Numbered from the stretch's first letter, positions 1 to 9,237 are shown. The stretch: 64,000 nucleotides of DNA from an uncultured Opitutia bacterium (GCA_903834135.1 CAILHZ010000016.1:459001-523000), one strand, 5' to 3'. Program-made: numbers and translations. Notes: generated from the letters alone by a model not told the origin.

Positions 1-1020
1 TGGGGCATCGATAACATACTGAGGTATTGCGTAGCCTGTGGTATGTCCGCGCAAAGCTCGTATAATTTCTAAGCCTTTACGAACATCTACTTTAAAGTGA
101 CTACCTCCTGTAATCAAATCCATCTGATACAAATAATAAGGTCTCACACGCATTCTTAATAAACGGTGAACGAGTGCTTTCATAATCTCGGCATCATCAT
201 TTACTCCGCGAAGCAGAACACTCTGATTACCAAGAGGCACACCTGCAAAGGCAAGCCTCTCGCAAGCTGCTTTTAATTCAGCAGTACATTCTTTTGGATG
301 ATTCACATGGATACTCATCCAAATTGGTCCGTACTTCTTAAAAATATCTGTAAGTTCAGGAGTAATACGCTGAGGTAAAAAAACAGGAATGCGCGAACCA
401 ATGCGTATAAATTCTACATGTGGAATTGCACGCAAACGACTTAACAGATGCTCTATTTTTTTATCTGAAAGTAGTAGCGGATCTCCTCCTGAAAGCAGCA
501 CATCTCTAATTTCTGGATGAGCTTCTATGTAGCGAAGTCCCTGCTCATATTCGGGATGAAAATTATAATCCTGCGCGTTGGAAACAAGCCGACTGCGTGT
601 GCAATAACGACAATAAGCTGCGCACCTATCGGTGACTAAAAATAAAACACGGTCGGGATATCGATGCACTAAGCCAGGAACTGGTGAATGCTCATCTTCT
701 CCAAGAGAGTCGAGCTGCTCACCTTCGCTGATTAACATTTCATCCGAACGTGGAATCATCTGACGCCGAATAGGACAGTCAGGATTATTGCGATCGATAA
801 GATTGAAAAAATAAGGGGTTATCGAAAGCGCCAGCTTTGTATTTGCGTAAGCACAGCCTTCTTTTTCCTCAGGCGTTAAAGTCATGTACTGCTCAAGCTG
901 ATCAGCAGAGGTAAGCCTATTTTTAAGCTGCCATGTCCAGCTGTTCCAGTCCGCGGCTGGCACGTGCTGCCAAAGGCCCTGGCCTTCAAACCAATGAGTG
1001 CGGTCTTCAGTATAGGACAT
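1..1020 (-). CDS. kamA: Lysine 2,3-aminomutase family radical SAM enzyme (partial, C-terminus outside window)
   Basis: This open frame starts at an ATG (complement of 1018-1020) and runs off the left edge, giving 340 residues. It carries the radical-SAM cluster C133-x3-C137-x2-C140 and the KamA-type N-terminal segment rich in Trp, followed by a YFF-LID stretch. KamA enzymes use SAM, a 4Fe-4S cluster and PLP to convert L-lysine to beta-lysine. The PLP-binding lysine should lie just beyond the window, because the frame ends at the VIDAP residues that usually precede the glycine-rich PLP loop. The N-terminal region looks longer than in EpmB, the EF-P-modifying paralogue, so KamA is preferred. 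The gene is divergent from carA. Confidence 0.85.
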   Translation of the reverse strand, partial: MSYTEDRTHWFEGQGLWQHVPAADWNSWTWQLKNRLTSADQLEQYMTLTPEEKEGCAYANTKLALSITPYFFNLIDRNNPDCPIRRQMIPRSDEMLISEGEQLDSLGEDEHSPVPGLVHRYPDRVLFLVTDRCAAYCRYCTRSRLVSNAQDYNFHPEYEQGLRYIEAHPEIRDVLLSGGDPLLLSDKKIEHLLSRLRAIPHVEFIRIGSRIPVFLPQRITPELTDIFKKYGPIWMSIHVNHPKECTAELKAACERLAFAGVPLGNQSVLLRGVNDDAEIMKALVHRLLRMRVRPYYLYQMDLITGGSHFKVDVRKGLEIIRALRGHTTGYAIPQYVIDAP

Positions 1021-1069
1021 GGAAAACGCCTTAATATTCGCGGTATACGTCAATCTGTCAAATAGACAC

Positions 1070-1128
1070 TTATAATCAATTTATAATCAATGATTTACAA
1101 TTTTTCTATAGGAAGCTCCTTTAAAGGA
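1070..1128. repeat. Tandem 11-bp repeat and 12-bp palindrome between kamA and carA
   Basis: The 187-bp divergent intergenic region (1021-1207) contains two adjacent copies of TTATAATCAAT (1070-1080 and 1081-1091) and a perfect palindrome TCCTTTAAAGGA (1117-1128), itself flanked by AAG and CTT. Its position suggests promoter or operator elements for kamA, carA or both. I cannot assign a regulator. Confidence 0.4.
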
Positions 1129-1207
1129 CTTAAAAAAGGCATCTATTTAACAATTTTCCATAAAAACCCTTGGCATATGTGTACCTGAACTGTTTCGTAA
1201 TTCTTTA

Positions 1208-2380
1208 ATGTCTGCATTCAAGCCCGCACTCCTAGCACTCGAAGATGGTAGTATTTTTAGAGGCCGTGCTTTTGGCGCTGACACGACCATTTCGGGTGAA
1301 TGCGTGTTCAATACGTCCATGACTGGTTATCAAGAAATTATAACCGACCCGTCTTACTACGGACAAATTGTGACGATGACAGCCGTTCAGATCGGCAATA
1401 CGGGCATTAATGCAGAAGATGCTGAAGCACTAGCACCTAAAGCAAGTGGACTCGTTGTTCGAGAACTCTCACCTATTGTGAGCAATTGGAGATCAACTAT
1501 TTCGTTAGGTGACTATCTGAGTGAAAATGGAATTCCTGGTATTAGTGAAATAGACACCCGCGCATTAACCAAAAAGCTAAGAGTCGATGGTGCAATGAAG
1601 TCATGTCTAACTACACTCGAACTTAGCGATAAAGATGCGGTGCGGTTAGCAAAAGAATGGCGTGATATGTCTGGCAGCGATTACGTCAAAGACGTTACCT
1701 GCAAAGCTCCCTATGTATGGCGTTTGGATGATCCAAAAAATCACAATCCAGCCTATGTTCCTTTCCGTACAACCTTAGGCATCACTCAGCCTCCAGCAAT
1801 TAAGTACCGCGTTGCTGCATTCGACTACGGTGCTAAGCACTCAATTTATCGTAAACTTGTACGTCATGGTTTTGAAGTTTTAGTATTCCCAGCAACAGCT
1901 ACTGCAGAAGAAGTAAAAGAGCATAAACCAGATGCTGTATTTCTTTCCAACGGTCCTGGAGATCCAGCAGCTCTAGCCTATATACATAAAACAGTTACAG
2001 GATTACTTCCTGACTATCCTACGTTTGGAATTTGTTTAGGTCATCAGATGATCACCCATGCACTGGGTGGAACTACCTTTAAGCTTAAGTTTGGCCACCG
2101 AGGCGGAAATCAACCTGTTAAAAATTTAGAAACAGGAAAAGTTTCTATCACTGCACAAAACCATGGTTTTGCAACAGATCCAAAGAGCATTGAAAAATCA
2201 GGCGCAAAAATTACTGAGGTAAATTTAAATGACGGGACAGTAGAAGGCTTACGCCACACTAAACTCCCAGTCTTTAGCGTGCAGTATCATCCTGAAGCTG
2301 CTCCTGGACCAAGTGATGCAGATCCTCTTTTCTTGGATTTCTACCGCATGGTAGAGCAGAGAAAAGCAGGTAAAATTTAA
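1208..2380 (+). CDS. carA: Carbamoyl-phosphate synthase small (glutaminase) subunit
   Basis: The product (390 aa) hydrolyses glutamine and passes ammonia to the large subunit CarB for carbamoyl phosphate synthesis, feeding arginine and pyrimidine pathways in the cytoplasm. The N-terminal CPSase small-subunit domain covers about residues 1-150. A class I glutamine amidotransferase domain follows from about 200, with nucleophile C276 in GICLGHQ and the H361/E363 pair in QYHPEAAPG. Length is normal. No carB lies next to it in the window. It converges on kdsB with about 10 bp between the stops, and no SD precedes the ATG. Confidence 0.97.
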   Translation: MSAFKPALLALEDGSIFRGRAFGADTTISGECVFNTSMTGYQEIITDPSYYGQIVTMTAVQIGNTGINAEDAEALAPKASGLVVRELSPIVSNWRSTISLGDYLSENGIPGISEIDTRALTKKLRVDGAMKSCLTTLELSDKDAVRLAKEWRDMSGSDYVKDVTCKAPYVWRLDDPKNHNPAYVPFRTTLGITQPPAIKYRVAAFDYGAKHSIYRKLVRHGFEVLVFPATATAEEVKEHKPDAVFLSNGPGDPAALAYIHKTVTGLLPDYPTFGICLGHQMITHALGGTTFKLKFGHRGGNQPVKNLETGKVSITAQNHGFATDPKSIEKSGAKITEVNLNDGTVEGLRHTKLPVFSVQYHPEAAPGPSDADPLFLDFYRMVEQRKAGKI

Positions 2381-2390
2381 TTCTTAGAAA

Positions 2391-3137
2391 TTAAAGCGTT
2401 AGTAATCGCTCAAATTTCTCTGCGTCTTCTAAGGTATCAACACCAATGGTTGGATCTTCCGTGATTCCAACTGCAATAGAATATCCGTTTTCTAAAACAC
2501 GTAGTTGTTCGAGTTTTTCTATCACTTCAGTTTTGCCTAATGGTAATTGAGCATAGGTCTTAAGTAACTGTGCTTTGTAGGCATAAAGACCGAGATGCCG
2601 GTAACATGGATTCCCTAACACCCAAGCATCATCAGGCTTACCTGCTTGATCACGCGGATAAGGAATAGGAGACCTAGAAAAGTAGAGTGCCTGAGCGTTT
2701 TTCCCGATGACGACCTTTACTTGATTAGGATTATGAAAATCTGCAGCCGTTTGAAATGCAGTTGCTAGCGTTGCCATTTCTGCTTTTCCACGAATCAGAT
2801 CCGCAAGCAGATTGATCTGCTTACCAGACACTAAAGGTTCATCCGCCTGCACATTAATCACTAGGTCTGCTTTAATTTGTTCGTTAGCCTCTGCAATTCT
2901 ATCAGTTCCGCTGGCATGACTTGAGCTAGTCATAATGGCATTAAAACCTGCTTTACTGACACAATCTCTCAAAAGTTCATGATCTACAGCAAAATACAAA
3001 GGAAATTCAGGTGCTTGCGCAGCTATTCTTTCGGCCACCCAGAGCACCAAAGGCTTACCCTTAATCTTATGTAAAAGCTTGCGGGGGAACCTACTAGACT
3101 CAAGTCGGCAGGGAACTATGATCGCAATGCGGCTCAT
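2391..3137 (-). CDS. kdsB: 3-deoxy-manno-octulosonate cytidylyltransferase
   Basis: KdsB activates Kdo with CTP to CMP-Kdo for the LPS inner core, so the cell makes Kdo-containing LPS. The N-terminal PCRLESSRFPRKLL nucleotide-binding loop, the SGTDRIAE motif and VQADEPLV metal/substrate motif are all present. The start chosen gives MSRIAIIVP, which matches the family N-terminus (248 aa). An in-frame ATG pair 12 bp upstream (3149) would add four residues. No other Kdo gene is adjacent. Confidence 0.95.
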   Translation of the reverse strand: MSRIAIIVPCRLESSRFPRKLLHKIKGKPLVLWVAERIAAQAPEFPLYFAVDHELLRDCVSKAGFNAIMTSSSHASGTDRIAEANEQIKADLVINVQADEPLVSGKQINLLADLIRGKAEMATLATAFQTAADFHNPNQVKVVIGKNAQALYFSRSPIPYPRDQAGKPDDAWVLGNPCYRHLGLYAYKAQLLKTYAQLPLGKTEVIEKLEQLRVLENGYSIAVGITEDPTIGVDTLEDAEKFERLLTL

Positions 3138-3254
3138 GTATTTCATCATGCTGATCTGATTTAAGGTTGCAAGCCGAGCCCTCCAAACTGAATTTCCCCG
3201 ATTTTTGCATTTAAAGACTCACTTTTTTAGCTAACACTCCGTTTAACTCAATCC

Positions 3255-3554
3255 ATGGATAAACCTGACACCTCTGCATCTGACGCAAAGCTTACAAAAG
3301 AGCTAATCGTGCAAAACAAAATGGGTATTCATGCACGTCCCGCGGCGATGATTGTACGCATTACAAATAAATTCAAAGCAGAAGTTTTTGTTGAAAAAGA
3401 AGATGAGCAAGTTAATGGTAAAAGCATAATGGGACTTATGATGCTCGCCGCAGCTAAAGGCTCTACGGTTAAATTTATCGCCTCAGGTGATGATGCATCA
3501 CATATGCTTACTGAACTTGAAGCTCTCTTTGCTAAGAAATTTGACGAAGCCTAA
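3255..3554 (+). CDS. Phosphocarrier protein HPr family
   Basis: A small (99 aa) HPr-fold protein with the phosphorylatable histidine H26 in MGIHARPA and the regulatory serine S57 in GKSIMG, the site used by HPr kinase where that enzyme exists. An N-terminal extension of about 12 residues precedes the usual HPr start. No PTS EI, EII or HprK gene is nearby, so a regulatory or sugar-transport role cannot be decided from context. It converges on tatD with 5 bp between them. Confidence 0.93.
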   Translation: MDKPDTSASDAKLTKELIVQNKMGIHARPAAMIVRITNKFKAEVFVEKEDEQVNGKSIMGLMMLAAAKGSTVKFIASGDDASHMLTELEALFAKKFDEA

Positions 3555-3559
3555 ATCAT

Positions 3560-4360
3560 TTAGGATATCCCAAAAAATAATTTAGCGTTTCGTGTAGTGA
3601 CTTCAGTTAGATGCTGCGTAGAGACTCCCAGTAACGTTGCTGCCGACAAAGCGGTATAACTCACCCAAGCAGGTTCGTTGGTTTTACCCCGATTTGGTGC
3701 GGGAGCTAAATAAGGGGCATCTGTCTCAACCATGAGAATTTCAATTCCCTGAGCTAATAAGGCGGCCCTCACATTATCTGCATTTTTATACGTAATTATC
3801 CCCGTGAATGAAGCGCGTCCTCCACGTGCATTAAGAGCGCGCACTTCGTCTGCTCCTTCACTAAAACAGTGGAAAACAATATTAGCCCAGTCTACCCCAC
3901 TTGCATCAATAAGCTGCACGGTTTCTTGAAAAGCACCTCGTGCATGAATTACTAGCTTACACTTTAATTTACGTGCAAGTTCGAGTTGGACTTTAAAGGC
4001 ATCTATTTGCCAAGCGAAAATCTTTAGTGCCTCTAGCTCATCTTTTGGTAAATGAAAACGGTCTAATCCGCACTCTCCTAAGGCAACCGGTTTAATACGC
4101 GCATCTAACCAATAGGACTCAAGACGTTGAACACTCTGCGCCCAATCCTCTTTTACGCAGCAGGGATGCAAGCCGACCGTATAATAAACTTGGCCTGGAT
4201 AAGCTATAGCCTGTTCGCGATTAAAATCCCAATCATCTAAATCGGTACCAATAGCTATCACTTTATTAACACCAGCATCTTTAGCGCGATCCAGTACAGC
4301 TCCCAACTCACCCTTACGGGCATAAGAATCTAAATGAGCGTGTGTATCTATAAGTGCCAT
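3560..4360 (-). CDS. tatD: TatD family metal-dependent hydrolase (deoxyribonuclease type)
   Basis: A 266-residue TIM-barrel hydrolase of the TatD/YcfH/YabD family. The metal ligands expected in this family are visible: H7 and H9 in THAHLD, E96 in ALGECGLD, H139, H164 and D214 in VETDAPYLAP. Family members are 3-prime to 5-prime DNases or RNases active in DNA repair. The exact subfamily (TatD, YcfH or YjjV) is not resolved. It lies 53 bp downstream of the sugar kinase gene on the same strand and may be co-transcribed with the GlcNAc locus. Confidence 0.93.
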   Translation of the reverse strand: MALIDTHAHLDSYARKGELGAVLDRAKDAGVNKVIAIGTDLDDWDFNREQAIAYPGQVYYTVGLHPCCVKEDWAQSVQRLESYWLDARIKPVALGECGLDRFHLPKDELEALKIFAWQIDAFKVQLELARKLKCKLVIHARGAFQETVQLIDASGVDWANIVFHCFSEGADEVRALNARGGRASFTGIITYKNADNVRAALLAQGIEILMVETDAPYLAPAPNRGKTNEPAWVSYTALSAATLLGVSTQHLTEVTTRNAKLFFGIS

Positions 4361-4413
4361 AACAATTACTTAAATGGCAACACCAAGAAAGTTTAGACGC
4401 AAGCCTGAGGCTA

Positions 4414-5304
4414 TTAATTCAACCGCACTAAAAGCCTGCGTACGCCTTCAGTTGGAGTATCTTCAACACGGTGAAGAGCAAATACAGCTGCTTGAGTTAA
4501 AGCCTTAAAAACAAGATTATGCTTAAGAATATGCCCGCTAACTCCAACAGGAATATGAGCTAGTGCTGAATCACCGTATAGTGTACGTGCTACCTCTACA
4601 CCAAAGTCTAATAGTTCTGCCGCTGATTTAAGAACGATTTGGGTAGCCACTGTATCTCCCTGGTCAACTGCTGCCATAATAGCTGGTGCAAGACTTGATA
4701 TAGCTGAGGGTGAAGTCTCTGTGCTATAAAAATATTGCGTGAGATCTGCTACTTCAGAGAGGTGGGTATGTTCAGTGATAATATCACTAAGTCTAGATTT
4801 TTTTACCCATCCTTGTTTTTCTAGTAAGGCTCTTTCTATACAGCGTTTACCAATATCATAGCCGCTACCCTGATCTCCAAATTTCCACCCTAAGCCACCT
4901 GCGTAGTGCACCTGATCATCATTGGAGCGTGCTGCAATAAATGAGCCCGTACCTGCGTGAATCACGAGTCCTGGTTTACCTGCTGTAGCTAATTCTAGTA
5001 CAGGAACAGAGTCTTTTTCTAAAATCACTCTGCCATAATTTGTAAGCCTTTGCGTAACTTGTTCCCAACTTGTAGCACTACCCGCAACACACAAAAGTGT
5101 AATTTGTGGCTCAGCTACACCAACATTAGCTTTCTGTTTTAGCGCAACAAGAGCCTCGTTTAGTATTTTTGTAACCTGCTCTACACCTCCTACGCTGGGA
5201 TTCGATCCTGATGTCGTATGTCTTGCTAGCACCTCTCCAGCAGCATTCACAAGAATGCATTCTGTTTTAGTAGCGCCTCCATCAACTCCAATACGATAGG
5301 TCAT
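4414..5304 (-). CDS. BadF/BadG/BcrA/BcrD-type ATPase, probable N-acetylglucosamine kinase
   Basis: This 296-residue ASKHA-fold kinase opens with the phosphate-1 motif DGGATKT (residues 8-14) and has the adenosine/phosphate-2 loop HAGTGSFIAA. The family includes eukaryotic-type N-acetylglucosamine kinase (NAGK). Context strongly supports that substrate: it follows a sugar transporter by 3 bp, in the same run as NagB-PIG-L and GH20 hexosaminidase. Inferred role: phosphorylate imported GlcNAc to GlcNAc-6-phosphate in the cytoplasm. Other aminosugars are possible. Confidence 0.85.
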   Translation of the reverse strand: MTYRIGVDGGATKTECILVNAAGEVLARHTTSGSNPSVGGVEQVTKILNEALVALKQKANVGVAEPQITLLCVAGSATSWEQVTQRLTNYGRVILEKDSVPVLELATAGKPGLVIHAGTGSFIAARSNDDQVHYAGGLGWKFGDQGSGYDIGKRCIERALLEKQGWVKKSRLSDIITEHTHLSEVADLTQYFYSTETSPSAISSLAPAIMAAVDQGDTVATQIVLKSAAELLDFGVEVARTLYGDSALAHIPVGVSGHILKHNLVFKALTQAAVFALHRVEDTPTEGVRRLLVRLN

Positions 5305-5307
5305 AAA

Positions 5308-7086
5308 TTACGATTCGGTACCAGCAAAATGCTGTTCAATTTCTTCGAGCGTTTTACCTTTTGTTTCGGGCATAAAGAATGCAGCAGTAATAAAATAGAC
5401 TACTGTACAACCAGCGAAGATGAAAAATAGTGTAGAATAACCGTAGCGGCCTACAGTAGGTAAGAATACAGCTGCGATGCCAGTTGATACAGCCTGATTA
5501 ATAAGTAGCGCTATACTCATACCATTGGAACGAATACGTGTTGGCATTAATTCAGAAAGAGCGAGCCAGACGCAGACTCCAGGACCTACTGCAAAAAACG
5601 CCATAAAGGCATAAAGACACAGTGCTATTACTTTACCGTTAGCCTCGGATGGTATCGGAGTAATTAGAGCGTTTTCAATTTTTAGTGGAGCTGTCCTTGC
5701 CTGATTGAGATCAGCAAAAGGATGTGAAAAGAAAGCGACTACTTTATTTGGAGGAACGCAGCCATCGCGTGTAATTGCAACTGGCTTAGCAGAAGGATCA
5801 TCAGATCTAACAACCGTTGTAGCTGCACGGAAATCTCCGTATGAGTAAATGACAATCAAAGATACAGGTTGGTGAGTGATAGAGTCTACACTGCGTTCAG
5901 ATGATTGAAGCAGTTTGGATGCAGTTTCTGCATTAAATGCGATGTGTGCTGACTGATCTGCTTGGACAAGCGCTTGCACTGCACTGTTACAATCGACTCG
6001 TTTGCTTTCTGTACCGCGAAATACGAAACCACTGGTAACAAGTGAAATAATAATTCCTGCAGTACCCACTGAGAGGAGTACCTTACGGCCCTTACGATCA
6101 ACGAGTGAAAAACCGATAATCGTAGTAAGGAAATTAACGATTGTTAAGATAACATAACCCCAGTGGGCCTGGATATCTGATAGGCCTGCTTGAATTAAAA
6201 TCGTAGTATTATAACCGATGATTGAATTTACACCGGTTGCCTGATTACAGGCTAAAATAACACATGCGAGTGCAAAGGGTACTATATAGCGCTTACTAAA
6301 TATGGAATCGTTATGTGTAGCACTGTTACTAGCGCCTTGTGCTTCTGATTTTGCCGTATTGGCCATTTCAGAAAGTTCTAACTCTGTTTGTTCAAGAGTA
6401 CGTGATTTTAGAAGTGCTTTACGTGCTGCATCAACTTTACCACGGCGATATAACCAACGTGGAGACTCAGTGACAAAAAACGTGCCGAATATAAAAAGTA
6501 GTCCAGGAGGTAGTGAGACCCAGAATATACGTCTCCATGCCATATCTTTGAAAGCGAGTAGTTTAACTGCATCGCCTTGGGCAGCTACTTGTGAGACCCG
6601 GTAACTAAAATACATTCCGATTAAAGCTGCGAAAACAATTCCGAGTGTTAGTAACCACTGGAATATACCGGTACCTTTACCACGGTTAGAGGCACCTAAA
6701 CATTCCGCGAGATACAAAGGAACAACAACTCCAATCAGGCCACCACTAATACCCTGCAAGAGCCTTCCTCCCACTAAAGGTCCATATCCATGTGAAAGTG
6801 ATATGAGCGGAATACTTACAACAAAGAGTACCCCAGCTACTGTCATCAGGGTCTTACGGCCAAAAAGATCCGCTAGCATACCTGCGAACAAGGTTGATAT
6901 GACGCTTCCCAAAAGTACTGCAGCGACAATAAACGAAAGTTGGCCAGCAGTTAGTCCTGAGGTTGCCTCAAGATAAGGAAGAGCTCCTGAAATAATACCA
7001 ACGTCTACACCAAACAGTAATCCTCCAAGACCAGCTACCAGTAATAAAAGACGATTGTAGGTTTGCAGAGATGAAGCGTTATTCAT
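5308..7086 (-). CDS. MFS sugar porter with large extracytoplasmic insertion
   Basis: A 12-TM sugar-porter family permease (592 aa from this start). Hallmarks: the DxxGRK loop after TM2, ESPRWLYRRGK after TM6, DRKGRK after TM8 and PETKGKTLEEIE at the C-terminus. Between TM9 and TM10, where most relatives have a short loop, about 128 polar residues with two cysteines are inserted on the predicted periplasmic side. An upstream in-frame ATG at 7185 lies inside the preceding gene, so the ATG at 7086 is preferred. Placed between NagB-PIG-L (34 bp upstream) and the kinase, it most likely imports GlcNAc, unphosphorylated since a kinase is supplied. Confidence 0.9.
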   Translation of the reverse strand: MNNASSLQTYNRLLLLVAGLGGLLFGVDVGIISGALPYLEATSGLTAGQLSFIVAAVLLGSVISTLFAGMLADLFGRKTLMTVAGVLFVVSIPLISLSHGYGPLVGGRLLQGISGGLIGVVVPLYLAECLGASNRGKGTGIFQWLLTLGIVFAALIGMYFSYRVSQVAAQGDAVKLLAFKDMAWRRIFWVSLPPGLLFIFGTFFVTESPRWLYRRGKVDAARKALLKSRTLEQTELELSEMANTAKSEAQGASNSATHNDSIFSKRYIVPFALACVILACNQATGVNSIIGYNTTILIQAGLSDIQAHWGYVILTIVNFLTTIIGFSLVDRKGRKVLLSVGTAGIIISLVTSGFVFRGTESKRVDCNSAVQALVQADQSAHIAFNAETASKLLQSSERSVDSITHQPVSLIVIYSYGDFRAATTVVRSDDPSAKPVAITRDGCVPPNKVVAFFSHPFADLNQARTAPLKIENALITPIPSEANGKVIALCLYAFMAFFAVGPGVCVWLALSELMPTRIRSNGMSIALLINQAVSTGIAAVFLPTVGRYGYSTLFFIFAGCTVVYFITAAFFMPETKGKTLEEIEQHFAGTES

Positions 7087-7120
7087 GGGGTATAAAAAAT
7101 ATTGATCAGCGAGGTTTAAC

Positions 7121-9118
7121 TTAAAGCTTAATATGAGTGAGAAAGTCTTCTGGGGAAAGCCGTTTAAATGCCTCAATGGCTTCATATTCGGCTAAACCGA
7201 ATCCATTGTACGAGGCCGCTAATTTACTTCCACGATCTTCCGCGCGTTGCCAAAACTCTCTTTGATCTGCTCCCAGGAAAAGAGCCTGATCTTTTTGGGT
7301 CGCATGCTTAAATATAGCAGACCTGCGGCGCATGACTTCCTGTGGGCTTAATGGAACTGCCATATCTATTTCATCTGGAGCCCATTCTGCCCAAGCTCCC
7401 CGGTATAGCCAAAGCTCAGATTGCTTAAGCCAAGCATCTTGCTTACTTTGATCGATAGCATTTCTAAGCGCATGTAAGCACAATCGATGTGTTCCATGAG
7501 GATCATCTAAATCTCCTGCGGCAAATATTAGATGCGGCTGAATCTTCTTTAGTAATGACTGGATTATATCTGTGTCCTGTTTCTCAAGTTTACGATTACG
7601 CACAGGACCACTGTCATAGAAAGGCAAATCTAGGAAATGCAAATGTTCAGATGAAACCCCACAAATACGAGCTGCAGCTGCAGCTTCGTTACGTCGTATT
7701 AAACCTTTCCAGCGCCAGACTTCAGCTGAGGGTTTAATTTGTCCTGTTGTCTCAAATTCGGAACACAGTGACTTTACGGTTTGCTCACTCTGTTTAGATA
7801 CAAGGCCGACATCTTTTGAAAAGGACAGATAACGCCATACTGCTTCATCGTTTACAGCACTTGCTCCAGAGACTTGGTAAGCGACATGAACTTCATGCCC
7901 ATGGTCTACAAGACGACATAAAGTACCGCCCATAGAAATTACATCGTCATCAGGATGGGGTGAAAAAACAACAACACGTTTTGGGAAGATATCAGCAGAG
8001 GACGCCTTGAGTGGACGAACAGGTGCGTCACCTGGACGTGATTTTTTAGGATCCCTACCACCAGGCCAGCCTGTGATTGTATGCTGCATTTGATAAAACC
8101 CTGCCAAGTTTGCATCATATGCAGACCCGTGAACACGCAACATATCCTGTAATCCGTTTTCGTTATAGTCTTCGTTTGTTAATTTTAAAATCGCCTTACT
8201 CTTCTTTTTAGAAAGCCAGAGTATCGCGCGTCTTGTCATGCGCTCATCCCAAGTAAGGCCTTGTTCCTCAAGAGGACCTACTAGCCATGGTGTACGATAG
8301 CGCGTGAGCTCACTTGATGCTGCATGATCGAGAACAAATTCAGCGCGGTCATGCTCTTGCAAGAATGATGCTGGAACTTGTGGGCTAGGTTCATCTTCAA
8401 TAGCCGCTTTAACAACGGAAGCTTTATGCTGACCTAGTGCGAGTAATAAAACACGTTTTGCATCTAAAATAGTCCTAACACCCATCGTGATTGCAAATCG
8501 AGGCGTGTGTTCTTCTCCTCCAAAACTCGCAGCAGCATCACTACGAGTAATTGCATCTAAAGCTACAAGGCGTGTACGGGAGCGCGCAGCGCTACCAGGT
8601 TCGTTGAAACCTATATGTCCTGTTCTTCCTATACCGAGCAACTGTAAGTCGATGCCACCTGCTTCTTTAATTTTAGCCTCATACTCACGGCAGTGCTTGT
8701 CTACCTCGGCACTAGAAACCGATCCACTAGGAATATGAATTTGTGATGCAGGAATATCCACATGATCAAATAAATGAACCTGCATGAAGTGATGATAGCT
8801 GTGGATATCATCCGCTTTCATCGGGTGATATTCGTCGAGATTGAAGGTCACAACATTTGAAAAGCTTACCCCTTCTTCTTTATGGATACGAATTAGTTCT
8901 GAATATACGCTTAAGGGTGTTGAACCTGTAGCTAGCCCTAAAACAATTTTACGGCCTTCTTTATGCCCAGAAATAATAAGATCTGCGATTTCGCGCGCCA
9001 CCACACGGGATGCTTCATCACTACCTAAGAAAACTGCAACCCTAGCACGTTCGAACCGGCTAGGGGTTAATGTTTTATAAACCAGTTTAACTGGAACAGT
9101 GGAAGATAAGTTAGACAT
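7121..9118 (-). CDS. nagB: Glucosamine-6-phosphate deaminase fused to a PIG-L (LmbE) deacetylase domain
   Basis: A two-domain protein of 665 aa. Residues about 1-300 are NagB: GLATGSTPLSVY (61-72), LDEYHPM with catalytic-type D95, and GIGRTGHIGFNEPGS (162-176) with H168 and E173. At the position of E. coli D141 there is T166. Residues about 375-650 form a PIG-L deacetylase domain with zinc motif PHPDDD (387-392) and DPHGTH (H541, H544). NagB converts GlcN-6-P to fructose-6-P and ammonia; PIG-L enzymes remove acetyl groups from GlcNAc derivatives. No nagA is present, so I infer the second domain deacetylates GlcNAc-6-P. To my recollection, similar long NagB proteins occur in Bacteroidetes. Confidence 0.92.
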   Translation of the reverse strand: MSNLSSTVPVKLVYKTLTPSRFERARVAVFLGSDEASRVVAREIADLIISGHKEGRKIVLGLATGSTPLSVYSELIRIHKEEGVSFSNVVTFNLDEYHPMKADDIHSYHHFMQVHLFDHVDIPASQIHIPSGSVSSAEVDKHCREYEAKIKEAGGIDLQLLGIGRTGHIGFNEPGSAARSRTRLVALDAITRSDAAASFGGEEHTPRFAITMGVRTILDAKRVLLLALGQHKASVVKAAIEDEPSPQVPASFLQEHDRAEFVLDHAASSELTRYRTPWLVGPLEEQGLTWDERMTRRAILWLSKKKSKAILKLTNEDYNENGLQDMLRVHGSAYDANLAGFYQMQHTITGWPGGRDPKKSRPGDAPVRPLKASSADIFPKRVVVFSPHPDDDVISMGGTLCRLVDHGHEVHVAYQVSGASAVNDEAVWRYLSFSKDVGLVSKQSEQTVKSLCSEFETTGQIKPSAEVWRWKGLIRRNEAAAAARICGVSSEHLHFLDLPFYDSGPVRNRKLEKQDTDIIQSLLKKIQPHLIFAAGDLDDPHGTHRLCLHALRNAIDQSKQDAWLKQSELWLYRGAWAEWAPDEIDMAVPLSPQEVMRRRSAIFKHATQKDQALFLGADQREFWQRAEDRGSKLAASYNGFGLAEYEAIEAFKRLSPEDFLTHIKL

Positions 9119-9237
9119 CGGGATTCTGGTAGAAATTAAGTACGCCTCTAATACGAAGAGTACCCCACTATAATAGAGAATCTCTTAACTTATAGGTATA
9201 GCAGAAATGACGATGTTTTTAACGAAAACGATTATAC

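Noticed and set aside
6302-6604. 100-codon plus-strand frame inside the MFS transporter gene
   Set aside because: It is the antisense shadow of a well-supported membrane protein and encodes no recognisable domain.
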